Of a stretch of 64,000 nucleotides of DNA, positions 1-9,400 are shown piece by piece. Every line of letters starts with the position of its first letter. Positions within the stretch are counted from its first letter, which is position 1. Made by a program: the position numbers and the translations under genes. Below the pieces are notes generated by a model that was not told the origin of the DNA, made no database searches, and saw nothing but the letters and a program-made list of their open reading frames with translations. Source of the DNA: JAKAGZ01 sp963772675 (lineage in GTDB: Bacteria > Bacteroidota > Ignavibacteria > Ignavibacteriales > Ignavibacteriaceae); NCBI GenBank assembly GCA_963772675.1, contig CAVYYF010000007.1, positions 186,001 through 250,000 of the forward strand. Reading direction: 5' to 3'.

Positions 1-1983
1 ATCTTTTCAGAATTTGAAGATATACACGATCCAAATTCCATTGAAGGTTCAGGAGATGTTAAATATCACCTTGGAGCTACCGGACAATACAAGACAAATA
101 ATGGAAAAACTATTACGGTCTCAGTTGCTTCAAACCCGAGCCACCTTGAATGGGTAAATCCTGTTGTTGAAGGAATTGTAAGAGCAAAACAAACACGATT
201 GGGCGACAGCAAAGAACACAAAAAAATAATGCCTTTGCTTATTCACGGCGACGCAGCTTTTGCGGGACAGGGGGTTGTCGCAGAAACATTAAATCTTTCT
301 CAGCTTACCGGGTACAGAACAGGTGGAACCGTACACATAATTATAAATAATCAAATTGGTTTTACTACTACTCCTGAAGACGCCAGATCATCTGTTTACG
401 CAAGTGACGTAGCTAAGATGATTCAGGCGCCAATATTTCACGTCAATGGTGACGATCCTGAAGCAGCTCTGTGGGTTGCCAAACTCGCTTTTGAGTTTAG
501 ACAAAATTTTAATAAAGATGTGGTAATAGATCTTTTTGGTTACAGACGTCACGGACACAATGAAGGTGACGAACCGGGATTTACCCAGCCATTGCTTTAT
601 GCAAAAATAAAAAATCATCCTTCTGTAAGAAAAATTTATTCGAAGGCTTTACTAGAAAAAAGATTGCTTAGTGAAGAAGATATTAACAGGATGAGTAATG
701 AAATAGTTTTATTACTTACAGATGCATTTGATAAAATCAAAAAGAAAAGTTCAACATTTAATGCCGATGCTCCACTTGCGGTGTCAAAAGAAAAAATGGA
801 ATCGATAGAGCCAACGGAAGATACCAGAATTACTGAAGGAACTCTTAAAACAATAATAACTGGAATAACTAAAGTTCCGGATAATTTCCATGTTCATCCG
901 AAACTTCAGAAATTCCTCGAGAAGAGGAAAGGAATACTTGATGGGTCTGAATCAGCAGATTGGGCCTTAGGGGAAGCTATTGCATTTGGCAGCCTCGTTC
1001 TTGAAGGAACTCCTGTAAGATTAAGCGGACAGGATAGTGTAAGAGGAACTTTCAGTCAGCGACATTCAGCCTTGACCGACATTGAAACAGGAGAAGAATT
1101 TATTCCTTTAAATCACATTACTGATAAGCAGGCAAAATTGGAAGCGCTCGATAGTTTTCTTTCAGAAGCAGCTGTGCTTGGTTTTGAATATGGCTACAGT
1201 ACGGCTGATCCGCTTGCATTGGTTTTGTGGGAAGCACAGTTCGGAGATTTTTCAAATGGAGCCCAAGTAATTATCGATAACTTTATTGTTGCCTCTTACG
1301 AAAAATGGAAACTTAGAAATAATGTTGTGCTGCTTCTCCCCCACGGATATGAAGGTCAGGGACCTGAGCACTCAAGCGCAAGGTTGGAAAGATTCCTTAT
1401 CCTTTGCGCAGAAGACAATATGCAGGTATGTAATGTAACAACACCGGCTCAATATTTTCATTTACTGAGAAGACAAATAAAACACGCTGTTAGAAAACCA
1501 CTTGTACTTATGACTCCCAAAAGCTTATTACGTTTGCCGGAAGCAAGATCAACGAAAGAGGAATTTATTAATGGAAAGTTCCAGGAAATTATTGATGATA
1601 ATAGTATAGATAGAAATCAAAAAGTTGAAAGAGTTATTTTATCGAGTGGGAAAGTATATTACGATTTAATTAAATATCGAACTGCAAATAAAATTGGAAA
1701 TGTGCCAATAGTCCGAGTTGAACAATTTTATCCGTATGCTTCCAGAAAGTTCAAAGAAATATTTTCAAAATATGCAGAAGCCGGAAAAATGGTCTGGGTT
1801 CAGGAAGAGCCTAAAAATATGGGTGCGTGGAATTTTATGTCGCTCAGATTGATAGAAGATTTGACAGAGAGACAAAAACTTTACTATTCAGGTCGACCTG
1901 AGGGAGCCAGTCCTGCAGTTGGTTCATCAAAACAATCAGTACAGCAGCAGCGGGCTTTAATTGAAAAAGCATTTAAGATGTAA
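1..1983 (+). CDS. sucA: 2-oxoglutarate dehydrogenase E1 component, 5'-truncated by the window edge
   Basis: Thiamine-diphosphate-dependent E1 subunit of the 2-oxoglutarate dehydrogenase complex in the TCA cycle, which decarboxylates 2-oxoglutarate and passes the succinyl group to E2. The frame is open from base 1, so roughly the first third of the protein lies outside the window; no true start is visible and the TTG at 199 is internal. Seen in the sequence: GDAAFAGQG followed by E and NL, INNQIGFTT (cofactor-binding region), GHNEGDEP, a C-terminal transketolase-like part with LSGQDSVRGTFSQRH and LPHGYEGQGPEHSSAR, and a terminal PVGSSKQSV. These are diagnostic for the SucA/OdhA family rather than pyruvate dehydrogenase. 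The gene ends 53 bp before the convergent stop of the next gene. Very sure. Confidence 0.97.
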   Translation: MFSEFEDIHDPNSIEGSGDVKYHLGATGQYKTNNGKTITVSVASNPSHLEWVNPVVEGIVRAKQTRLGDSKEHKKIMPLLIHGDAAFAGQGVVAETLNLSQLTGYRTGGTVHIIINNQIGFTTTPEDARSSVYASDVAKMIQAPIFHVNGDDPEAALWVAKLAFEFRQNFNKDVVIDLFGYRRHGHNEGDEPGFTQPLLYAKIKNHPSVRKIYSKALLEKRLLSEEDINRMSNEIVLLLTDAFDKIKKKSSTFNADAPLAVSKEKMESIEPTEDTRITEGTLKTIITGITKVPDNFHVHPKLQKFLEKRKGILDGSESADWALGEAIAFGSLVLEGTPVRLSGQDSVRGTFSQRHSALTDIETGEEFIPLNHITDKQAKLEALDSFLSEAAVLGFEYGYSTADPLALVLWEAQFGDFSNGAQVIIDNFIVASYEKWKLRNNVVLLLPHGYEGQGPEHSSARLERFLILCAEDNMQVCNVTTPAQYFHLLRRQIKHAVRKPLVLMTPKSLLRLPEARSTKEEFINGKFQEIIDDNSIDRNQKVERVILSSGKVYYDLIKYRTANKIGNVPIVRVEQFYPYASRKFKEIFSKYAEAGKMVWVQEEPKNMGAWNFMSLRLIEDLTERQKLYYSGRPEGASPAVGSSKQSVQQQRALIEKAFKM

Positions 1984-2036
1984 ATAATTGAAGACTCAAA
2001 AAATTCTTATCTTTTTTATTTAATAATTTTAATATC

Positions 2037-5000
2037 TCACCATTTGGTGCTTATTATTTTTTCTTTAACTGGCTCAGTTACAAGGAACTTTAATGTAAAT
2101 ATACTGCCTTCGTTAGGTTCGCTCTTTAGAGATATAGTACCTCCAATCAAACTCATATATTTTTTTACTAACGCTAAACCAAGCCCGGTTCCTTCATACT
2201 TCCGGTTAAGACCCTCGCTGGCCTGCCTGAATGGCTCAAAAATTATTTCGTGAAATTCCTCAGCTATACCTATTCCGGTATCCTTTACTTCCACTACTGC
2301 ATATTTTTCTTTCTTTCTTGCTGCTATAATAACAGAACCTTTTACAGTATATTTTAGTGCATTGCTTAACAGGTTAGTGATTATTGAAACAAACAATTCT
2401 TCATCTACATAAGCTTCCAGTTTTTCTTCAGCTGTCTCAAGCATAAGTTCCAATTCTTTATTTTCTGCTACTGGCTTGAATAATTTGATTTGTTCATCTA
2501 ACAATCTTAACAAGTCAAATTTTTCAATATCAATTTTCTGTTTATCTGATTCAATTTTTGAAATATCCAGTATGTTATTTAAAGTTTGATTTAATCTTTT
2601 GCCACTATTTTTTATGACATTCGCCATCTCAATTAATTCTTTATCTTTTAATTCGCCTGCCAAAAATTCAGCATAACCAAGTATCCCAATAAGAGGTGTA
2701 CGAAGTTCATGACTCATATTTGAAAGGAAATTATTCTTAAGCCTGTTCATCTCTTCAGCTTTTTCTTTGGCTTTTAATAATTCTTCCTGTTCCCTCTTTC
2801 TCTTTGTTATATCTTCTTTAACAGCAATAAAACTTGTTACAGTGCCCTCACTATTTACAAGCGGAGAAATTAATGCTGCCTCCCAATACAATTCTCCATT
2901 TTTCTTCTTGTTCTGCAATTCTCCTTTCCAAACTTCGCCGGCAAGTATTGTACTCCATAATTCCCCATAAAATTCCCTATCCTGCAGACCCGATTTTAAA
3001 ATACGAGGATTCTGTCCAAGAGCATCTTCTCTTGTATAGCCTGTTACTTCACAAAACCTTTCATTCACATATTCAATTTCCCCTTGCGGGCTTGTTATAA
3101 TAACTGAAACAGGACTTTGCTCAACCGCGAGAGACAATTTCCTAAATCCTTCTTCAGCTTGTTTTTTTTCAGTGATATCTACCAGGTAGCCCCTTATTTT
3201 TTGAAGTTTTCCTGATTCACCAAATACTCCAACCATCATAAGTATTACACTTATTTCTTTCTGATTCGGCAGAATAAAATCAACTTCGTAATTACTTACT
3301 CTTTTATTTTTTTCAACCGCCTTAATTAATTTTTCCCTAGATACCGGATTTTTATAAAAATTTGAAATATTAATTTTCTCCAATTCCTTTTTATCTTTAA
3401 TTCCGAACATCTCCATAAAGGTTTTATTGCAATCAATTATTTTTCCATCCATATTAGTGACATAATCAGCCGAAATATCATTTTCAAAATAATCCTTTAA
3501 TTCGTCCCTGCTTTTTCTCAACTCTTCTTCTGCTAGCTTACTCTCAGTTATATCTTTGGCTATTCCCCTAACAATTGGTTTTTCCACTCCTTCACTACGA
3601 AGAGAATTGTTAAATAACCAATAACGCTTCTCGCCCGATTTGTTTTGAATAATCATTGTTCCGCTGGCTTTTCCATTTGATTTAATTTCAGTCAAATAGC
3701 GATCAAATTGATCTTTTAACCTTGGCATTAGCAAATCCTGAATTTTCATATTCAGTAATTCATTTCTCGAATAACCGGTTAGTATCTCCGAAGCCTTATT
3801 AACAATTAATACTTTACCATCAAGGTCATGAGTGCAAATAAGGTCGCTACTGTTTTCAAACAGATCTCTAAACTCATCTTCACTTTTTATTAATTTCTCC
3901 TCTGCAATTTTTCGCTCAGTTATATCCCTGATCGTCCCTATCATTTTTATGGGATTATTTTGTTTATCAACAATCAGCTCTCCTAATCCGTGAACCCATC
4001 TTTCTGCATTATCATTCTTTCTGATTATCTTATATATTTTGTCAAAATTCTTTCTTAATGTTATTACTTCATTTGTGAAATAGTCCAGCATTAACTTCTG
4101 CCAGTCAGGATGAATAAGAGAACCCCAGCCTTCCACCGATTTATCATAGTCGGGGTCGATTCCCAAAATAGAATTCAGAATTTCCGAGCTACTCCAGGTT
4201 CCTTTTTTAATATCCAGCACGTAAGATCCCAGCTTAGCAATTCTTTGAGTTTCTTTCAGGAAATTTTCATTTAATTTTAATGTTTCCTCAGCAAGTTTAC
4301 GATCTGTGATGTCACGAGAGATTCCAAAGGTGCCAATGATGTTGCCATCCTTATCCCGCAAAGGCATCTTTGTTGTTGAAACCCACTTTATCTGACCGTC
4401 GGGCATAATTTCCTTTTCTTCTATACCCACAATTGGTTTGCCGGTTTGGATTATTGTCTTTTCATCCTCGAAAGCTGCCCTGGCATGTTCCTCATCAAAA
4501 AAGTCAAAGTCCGTCTTCCCCAGAACTAAAGAAGGATCGCTAATACCATAGGAGATAACCTGTTCTTTGCTTATTCTTGTGTAACGACTGTTCTTATCTT
4601 TGAAATATATATGGTCAGGAATATTGTTCATCAGCGTGTTCATCAGAAATTGTTCTTCTAACAGCTTTTCCTCAGCCTTTCTGCGATCTGTAATATCGCG
4701 GATTATACACAAAGCACCTATACTTTTGCTTCCTATCCTTAATAAGGATGGATTAATTTCCACGACTTTATTTTTACCTGACTTAGATACAATTCTAATT
4801 TCAAAAACATTTACACCTGTTCTATTTAATATTTTCGTAATATTCTCTTTTACAATATGCAGGTCATCCTGGTGGATCAGATCGTCATACCGATTATAGA
4901 TGTATTCACTAACCGGCCATCCTGTAATGGTCTCAAATGCAGGATTCGCCGAAATTATTTTACCTTCAGATGAAATAACCCAAACAGCATCACTTAAATG

Positions 5001-5621
5001 ATTTAACAAAGTTTTATATTTTTCTTCGCCTTCCTGAATTATTTTTGAAACCTCGATATTGACTTGCTGATCTGACAGGATTTTGCCAATCAAGACAGTT
5101 GCTAGCGGGAATAAGAAAATAACGGGTATTCCAATTTGTTTAATTACAGAAATTGCTGTTGGAAACGGAAGAGAAAACATAGCCAGAAGCATTACAATAT
5201 GGACTATAATACCGAAATACAAAAGGTGAAAAACAGTTATTTTTTTATTTACCACCTTTCTGTATTCGTAGTATATAGTCCCCATTAAAACTGAGAATAA
5301 TATCACCAAAGAGCCGGGCAACACTCCGGAACCTCCCTGGTAAAGACGAAATGCAAATGCCATTACTCCTGCAATTACTCCGGATACCGGCCCAAAAAAT
5401 AAAGTTGCAAGGCTCAAAACAACTGAACGCCCATCGAATATTATCCCTTCTGAAAAAACTATCGGGTGGATCATACCGATTATAGAAACGGCACCGAAAA
5501 GGAGTCCTTGAATTATTAAACCTGCTTTTGTATGGCGGGAAAATCGTTTATCAACAAAGCCTGAGACAATGCTTAAGGAAACCAATAATGCAAGATTATA
5601 AATAAAGTCAATAAAAATCAT
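2037..5621 (-). CDS. Membrane-bound multi-PAS sensor histidine kinase (5TMR-LYT type input)
   Basis: A 1194-residue sensor kinase. Residues about 5-185 form a multi-helix membrane region with the DGRSVVLSLATLFFGP and FRLYQGGSG signatures of the 5TMR-LYT receptor module. Six PAS/PAC units follow (about 195-950), each ending in a D-I-T-x-(R/K)-K linker. Then come a HisKA domain with the phospho-acceptor in SNMSHELRTPL (about 970) and a HATPase_c domain with NLLSNALKYT, DTGIGIA and GTGLGLALVKKY. There is no receiver or output domain, so it must phosphorylate a separate regulator, plausibly the orphan receiver encoded upstream on the same strand (6004-6435). Its sixth PAS and kinase core closely match those of the larger kinase at 6441-11036, so the two look like tandem paralogues. 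The signal is unknown. Confidence 0.93.
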   Translation of the reverse strand: MIFIDFIYNLALLVSLSIVSGFVDKRFSRHTKAGLIIQGLLFGAVSIIGMIHPIVFSEGIIFDGRSVVLSLATLFFGPVSGVIAGVMAFAFRLYQGGSGVLPGSLVILFSVLMGTIYYEYRKVVNKKITVFHLLYFGIIVHIVMLLAMFSLPFPTAISVIKQIGIPVIFLFPLATVLIGKILSDQQVNIEVSKIIQEGEEKYKTLLNHLSDAVWVISSEGKIISANPAFETITGWPVSEYIYNRYDDLIHQDDLHIVKENITKILNRTGVNVFEIRIVSKSGKNKVVEINPSLLRIGSKSIGALCIIRDITDRRKAEEKLLEEQFLMNTLMNNIPDHIYFKDKNSRYTRISKEQVISYGISDPSLVLGKTDFDFFDEEHARAAFEDEKTIIQTGKPIVGIEEKEIMPDGQIKWVSTTKMPLRDKDGNIIGTFGISRDITDRKLAEETLKLNENFLKETQRIAKLGSYVLDIKKGTWSSSEILNSILGIDPDYDKSVEGWGSLIHPDWQKLMLDYFTNEVITLRKNFDKIYKIIRKNDNAERWVHGLGELIVDKQNNPIKMIGTIRDITERKIAEEKLIKSEDEFRDLFENSSDLICTHDLDGKVLIVNKASEILTGYSRNELLNMKIQDLLMPRLKDQFDRYLTEIKSNGKASGTMIIQNKSGEKRYWLFNNSLRSEGVEKPIVRGIAKDITESKLAEEELRKSRDELKDYFENDISADYVTNMDGKIIDCNKTFMEMFGIKDKKELEKINISNFYKNPVSREKLIKAVEKNKRVSNYEVDFILPNQKEISVILMMVGVFGESGKLQKIRGYLVDITEKKQAEEGFRKLSLAVEQSPVSVIITSPQGEIEYVNERFCEVTGYTREDALGQNPRILKSGLQDREFYGELWSTILAGEVWKGELQNKKKNGELYWEAALISPLVNSEGTVTSFIAVKEDITKRKREQEELLKAKEKAEEMNRLKNNFLSNMSHELRTPLIGILGYAEFLAGELKDKELIEMANVIKNSGKRLNQTLNNILDISKIESDKQKIDIEKFDLLRLLDEQIKLFKPVAENKELELMLETAEEKLEAYVDEELFVSIITNLLSNALKYTVKGSVIIAARKKEKYAVVEVKDTGIGIAEEFHEIIFEPFRQASEGLNRKYEGTGLGLALVKKYMSLIGGTISLKSEPNEGSIFTLKFLVTEPVKEKIISTKW

Positions 5622-6003
5622 AAATTTAAATTATTAATAATTGGATCAGGCTATTGGGAAAATAGAATTTTATATCATCTTTAAGAATTCGCCTCAACAT
5701 TTTTGATGGTGTTATCATTCAAATAATTAAAAACATAACTTACACATTAAATATAAGTAGAAAATAATAACAACTCACAATACAAAAACAACTGTATGAG
5801 GTATAGAAAAGGATTAATGTTTCATATATTTCAAATATAAATCAAGGATAATTAAAGTCAAGATTTATGGATAATAAACAGATATAGAACCTGTTGGTTC
5901 CAATAACATCTGGCCCTGTAAAGCTGGTTCAATAATGATGAAAAAACGCACATACTTGGTCACTTCCTATCCTGCCATTAATTTAATAATTTGATCGAAA
6001 CAA
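5622..6003. other. Intergenic region, probable kinase promoter region
   Basis: 382 bp between the stop of the receiver gene and the start of the 5TMR kinase, both on the minus strand. It is AT-rich and has no open frame of coding character, RNA gene or convincing hairpin. It presumably holds the promoter of the downstream kinase, but I cannot point to a specific box. Confidence 0.4.
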
Positions 6004-6435
6004 TTATCCTAATGATTTATTAATATTCTGCTCATTTGTTTTCAATAAAGCTGAATCAATTAATTCAATAATTTTTTGAAATTCAAAAGGTTTGGAAAGA
6101 TAGTGAGTTAATCCATCTGAAATAAATCTGTTCTTATCACCCGGCATTGCGTAGGCGGTAATAGCAATATATGGTTTATTTTTATTGTCTTTAAGTTCTT
6201 TTAATTTTTTTGTTAACTGGATTCCATTCATATCCCCCGGAAGTCCAATATCAATTAAAAATGCATCATAATCATTTTCTTTTGCCATATTTATAGCTTC
6301 TATTCCAGTATGAGTACTATCAACATCATATTTCCCTTTTAATATTCTTTTAACCACATCTATAGTTATTTGATCATCTTCAACATATAGCAATTTTGGT
6401 TTTGATATATTTTTATTACCCGCTTTATTATACAT
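6004..6435 (-). CDS. Single-domain response regulator (CheY-like receiver)
   Basis: A 143-residue stand-alone receiver domain. LYVEDDQ gives the acidic Mg2+ pocket, FLIDIGLPG holds the phospho-accepting Asp, AITAY the conserved Thr, and LSKPFEF the conserved Lys-Pro. No DNA-binding or enzymatic output follows, so it probably acts by protein contact or as a phosphorelay shuttle. The ATG at 6435 is preferred to the upstream TTG at 6450, because the ATG lies 5 bp after the stop of the preceding multi-PAS kinase and has a GGA stretch upstream. It sits between two large kinases on the same strand, so it is the obvious partner for both. Confidence 0.9.
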   Translation of the reverse strand: MYNKAGNKNISKPKLLYVEDDQITIDVVKRILKGKYDVDSTHTGIEAINMAKENDYDAFLIDIGLPGDMNGIQLTKKLKELKDNKNKPYIAITAYAMPGDKNRFISDGLTHYLSKPFEFQKIIELIDSALLKTNEQNINKSLG

Positions 6436-6440
6436 AATAG

Positions 6441-9400
6441 TTATATCCAATTAGTACTGATAAACTTTTCAGCAGCGCTCTTATTTATTGGAAGCCTTAA
6501 TGTAAATGTGCTTCCAACTCCGGGTTTGCTTTGCAGTGCAATTGTACCGTTCATTATATCCGTATATTTTTTCACCAGACTCAAGCCCAGCCCGCTCCCC
6601 TCAAACTTTCGACTGAAGCCTTCACTTGCCTGTCTAAATGGCTCAAATATTATTTCCTGAAGATCCTCCTCCACTCCGACACCCGTATCTTTTATTTCTA
6701 TTACGGCCTGGTCTTCTTCCTTCCTGGCATTTATAGTGATGCTTCCTTTTGCTGTATATTTTATTGCATTGTTTAACAGGTTTGCAATTATTGATACAAA
6801 CAATCTTTCATCCACGTAGGCATTCAATTTTATTTCCCGAGTTTCAAAATTAAAAGATAACTTTTTTTCTTCAGCAGCGATTCTAAATAAATCTATTTGT
6901 TCATTTAAATATTTTAGTAAATCCAATTCCATAAATTCGATTTTTTGATCTTTTGACTCGATTTTTGAAATATCAAGAATATCGTTCAAAGTTTTATTTA
7001 ATCTTTTTCCGCTTATTTTTATTATGTTTGCCATTTCAAATAATTCAGTATCTTTTAATTCATTTCCCAAAAATTCAGCATATCCTAAAATGCCGATAAG
7101 CGGTGTACGAAGTTCGTGGCTCATATTAGAAAGGAAACTTGATTTGAGACGATTCAACTCTTCGGCTTCCTCTTTCGCCTTAATTAGCTCCTGCTCATAT
7201 AGTTTGCGATCGGTGATATTACGAACTGCTGCGACAACATAATCACTTTCAAGCTCTACAAGCTTAATGTTTATCTCCACAGGAAATTCTGTTCCATCTT
7301 TTCTCCTATGAATTCCTTCAATTAGTAAACTTCCTGAATCGCGAATTAGCTTCATGCGTTCGGGAAAACTGTCCTCCGTTAGAGACGGATCAACATCATA
7401 CAATTTTAATGTGAGAAACTCTTCTCGTGTGTATCCAAGTTCCTGAAAAGCGTTTTCGTTACAATCCAAGAAACGACCTGTTTCAAGATCAATAAATTCT
7501 ACTGCATCGTTAGAATGATCGATCAATGTACGGAATAATTTTATTTTTTTGCTAGCTTCCTTTTGCGCCGTTATGTCTGTGAAGAAAGCAATAAGGTGTT
7601 TTCTATTATCTATATAAACGATTGCATTAAAGATGTTCGTGTAAAATATTGTGCCGTCTTTTCTCAGGCAGGGAATATCCATTGAGAGTGACTTCTCTCC
7701 CTGTGCCTGCAATTTAAATTCGGAAATTACATATGACAGGCTTTCCGGCGGATGTATATCCTTAACACTCAAGCCGGTCATCTCTTGTTTTGTATATCCT
7801 AACATTTTGCAAATAGCTTTATTTACAAGTTTAAATACTTTTGTTTCAACATCAACAACTAAGATTCCTTCAGCAGCACTTTCAAAAAGCAGCTTATATC
7901 TTTCTTCCGATGCGACTAATTCTTTTTCAGCAAGTTTGCGATCAGTAACGTCCCTGGCAATCCCCATTATAGCATAGGGCTTGCCTTCTTTGTCCAGCCT
8001 TACCCCTGTAGTTTCAATGAAGACTTCTTCTCCCGTTTTTGTTGTAACCCTATATGTTTGAAGATCTTTGTTCGCACCATTTGCAATTACATACGCTATG
8101 TTCTTTTTAGCTGTTGGTAAATCATTCTGATCTAATATGTCAGAAATATTTAAATTTTTAGTCTCCGCGGATGTATATCCGAATAGAGTTAATGCTTTAT
8201 TATTTATCTCAAGTAGATTGCCCTGCAAATCAAAAATGTAAATTAGTTCAACCGAATTATCAAAAATGGATTTATATCTTTCCTGGCTAATCAATAACTC
8301 TAAATTTGTTAGTTTTTGTTTTGTTATGTCTTCCTTGATTGATATAAAATTAGTCACTTCACCCTTATTGTTAACCAGCGGAGAAATTATTGAAGATTCC
8401 CAATAGATATCACCATTTTTCTTTTTATTCTGCAGTTCACCTTTCCATTCTTTACCGGAAAGTATTGTGTCCCAAAGATTTTTATAGAAATTCTTATCCT
8501 GAAAACCTGATTTCAGCATGCTTGGATTTTTCCCGATCACTTCTTCGTTTGAGTATCCGGTCGTCCGGCAAAACTTCTCATTTACATATTCAATTATTCC
8601 CTCTTGATCTGTTATAACAATCAAAGTCGGACTTTGTTCAATTGCACGGGATAATTTTAGAATGCTTTCTTCATCTTTCTTTCGTTTAGTAATGTCCTGA
8701 TTAACCCCATAGATCCTATAAGTGTGCCCTGAATTATCTTTTAAAGCCCTAAATTGAACGCTGACATTTGCGACATCTCCGTCATCACGAAATACCCGTG
8801 CTTCTATTTCACAAAAATAATCTGGATCAGGTGACTCAATTGCATCCTGCAAGTTTCTACCCACGATATTTGAATCATCGGGATATACAAGTCTGCTGGC
8901 AAATTCTTTGGCGCTCATTATATTTCCACCCTGTTTTTCAGTAGATGATCCGTGAATAAGCCTATAATACTGATCATTAAATAAAAAGTCTCCTGAATCG
9001 ACATCGTATTCCCAATAACCGAGTTTTGCAATTTCTGCAGCATTAGCCAGGTTTAGTTCCAATTTCCTACTTTCGGTGATGTCAATGGCAACTCCGATCA
9101 GTCCCAAAACATTGTCGTTTTTATCTTTAACAGTGGTTGTGGAAAGATAAACCTGAAATTCACTTCCATCTTTTCTTTTGTTCCATAGCTCACCATTCCA
9201 TCCGTCTTTTAGTGTAGCCGGCAATATTTCATTCACAACTTCTGGCGGGTTCTTTAATGAACGGACTATGCTCATATTCTTTCCGATCAGCTCAATTTCA
9301 CTATAGCCATAAGTTTTAAGGAAAGTCTCATTTAAGAAAATTATATTGTCTTTCAGATCAGTAATACTTACACATTCATTAATACTTCTTAAAGAATGTG

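Noticed and set aside
199..1983. TTG at 199 as the start of sucA
   Set aside because: The frame is open and coding to base 1 with conserved E1 residues; the real start lies before the window.
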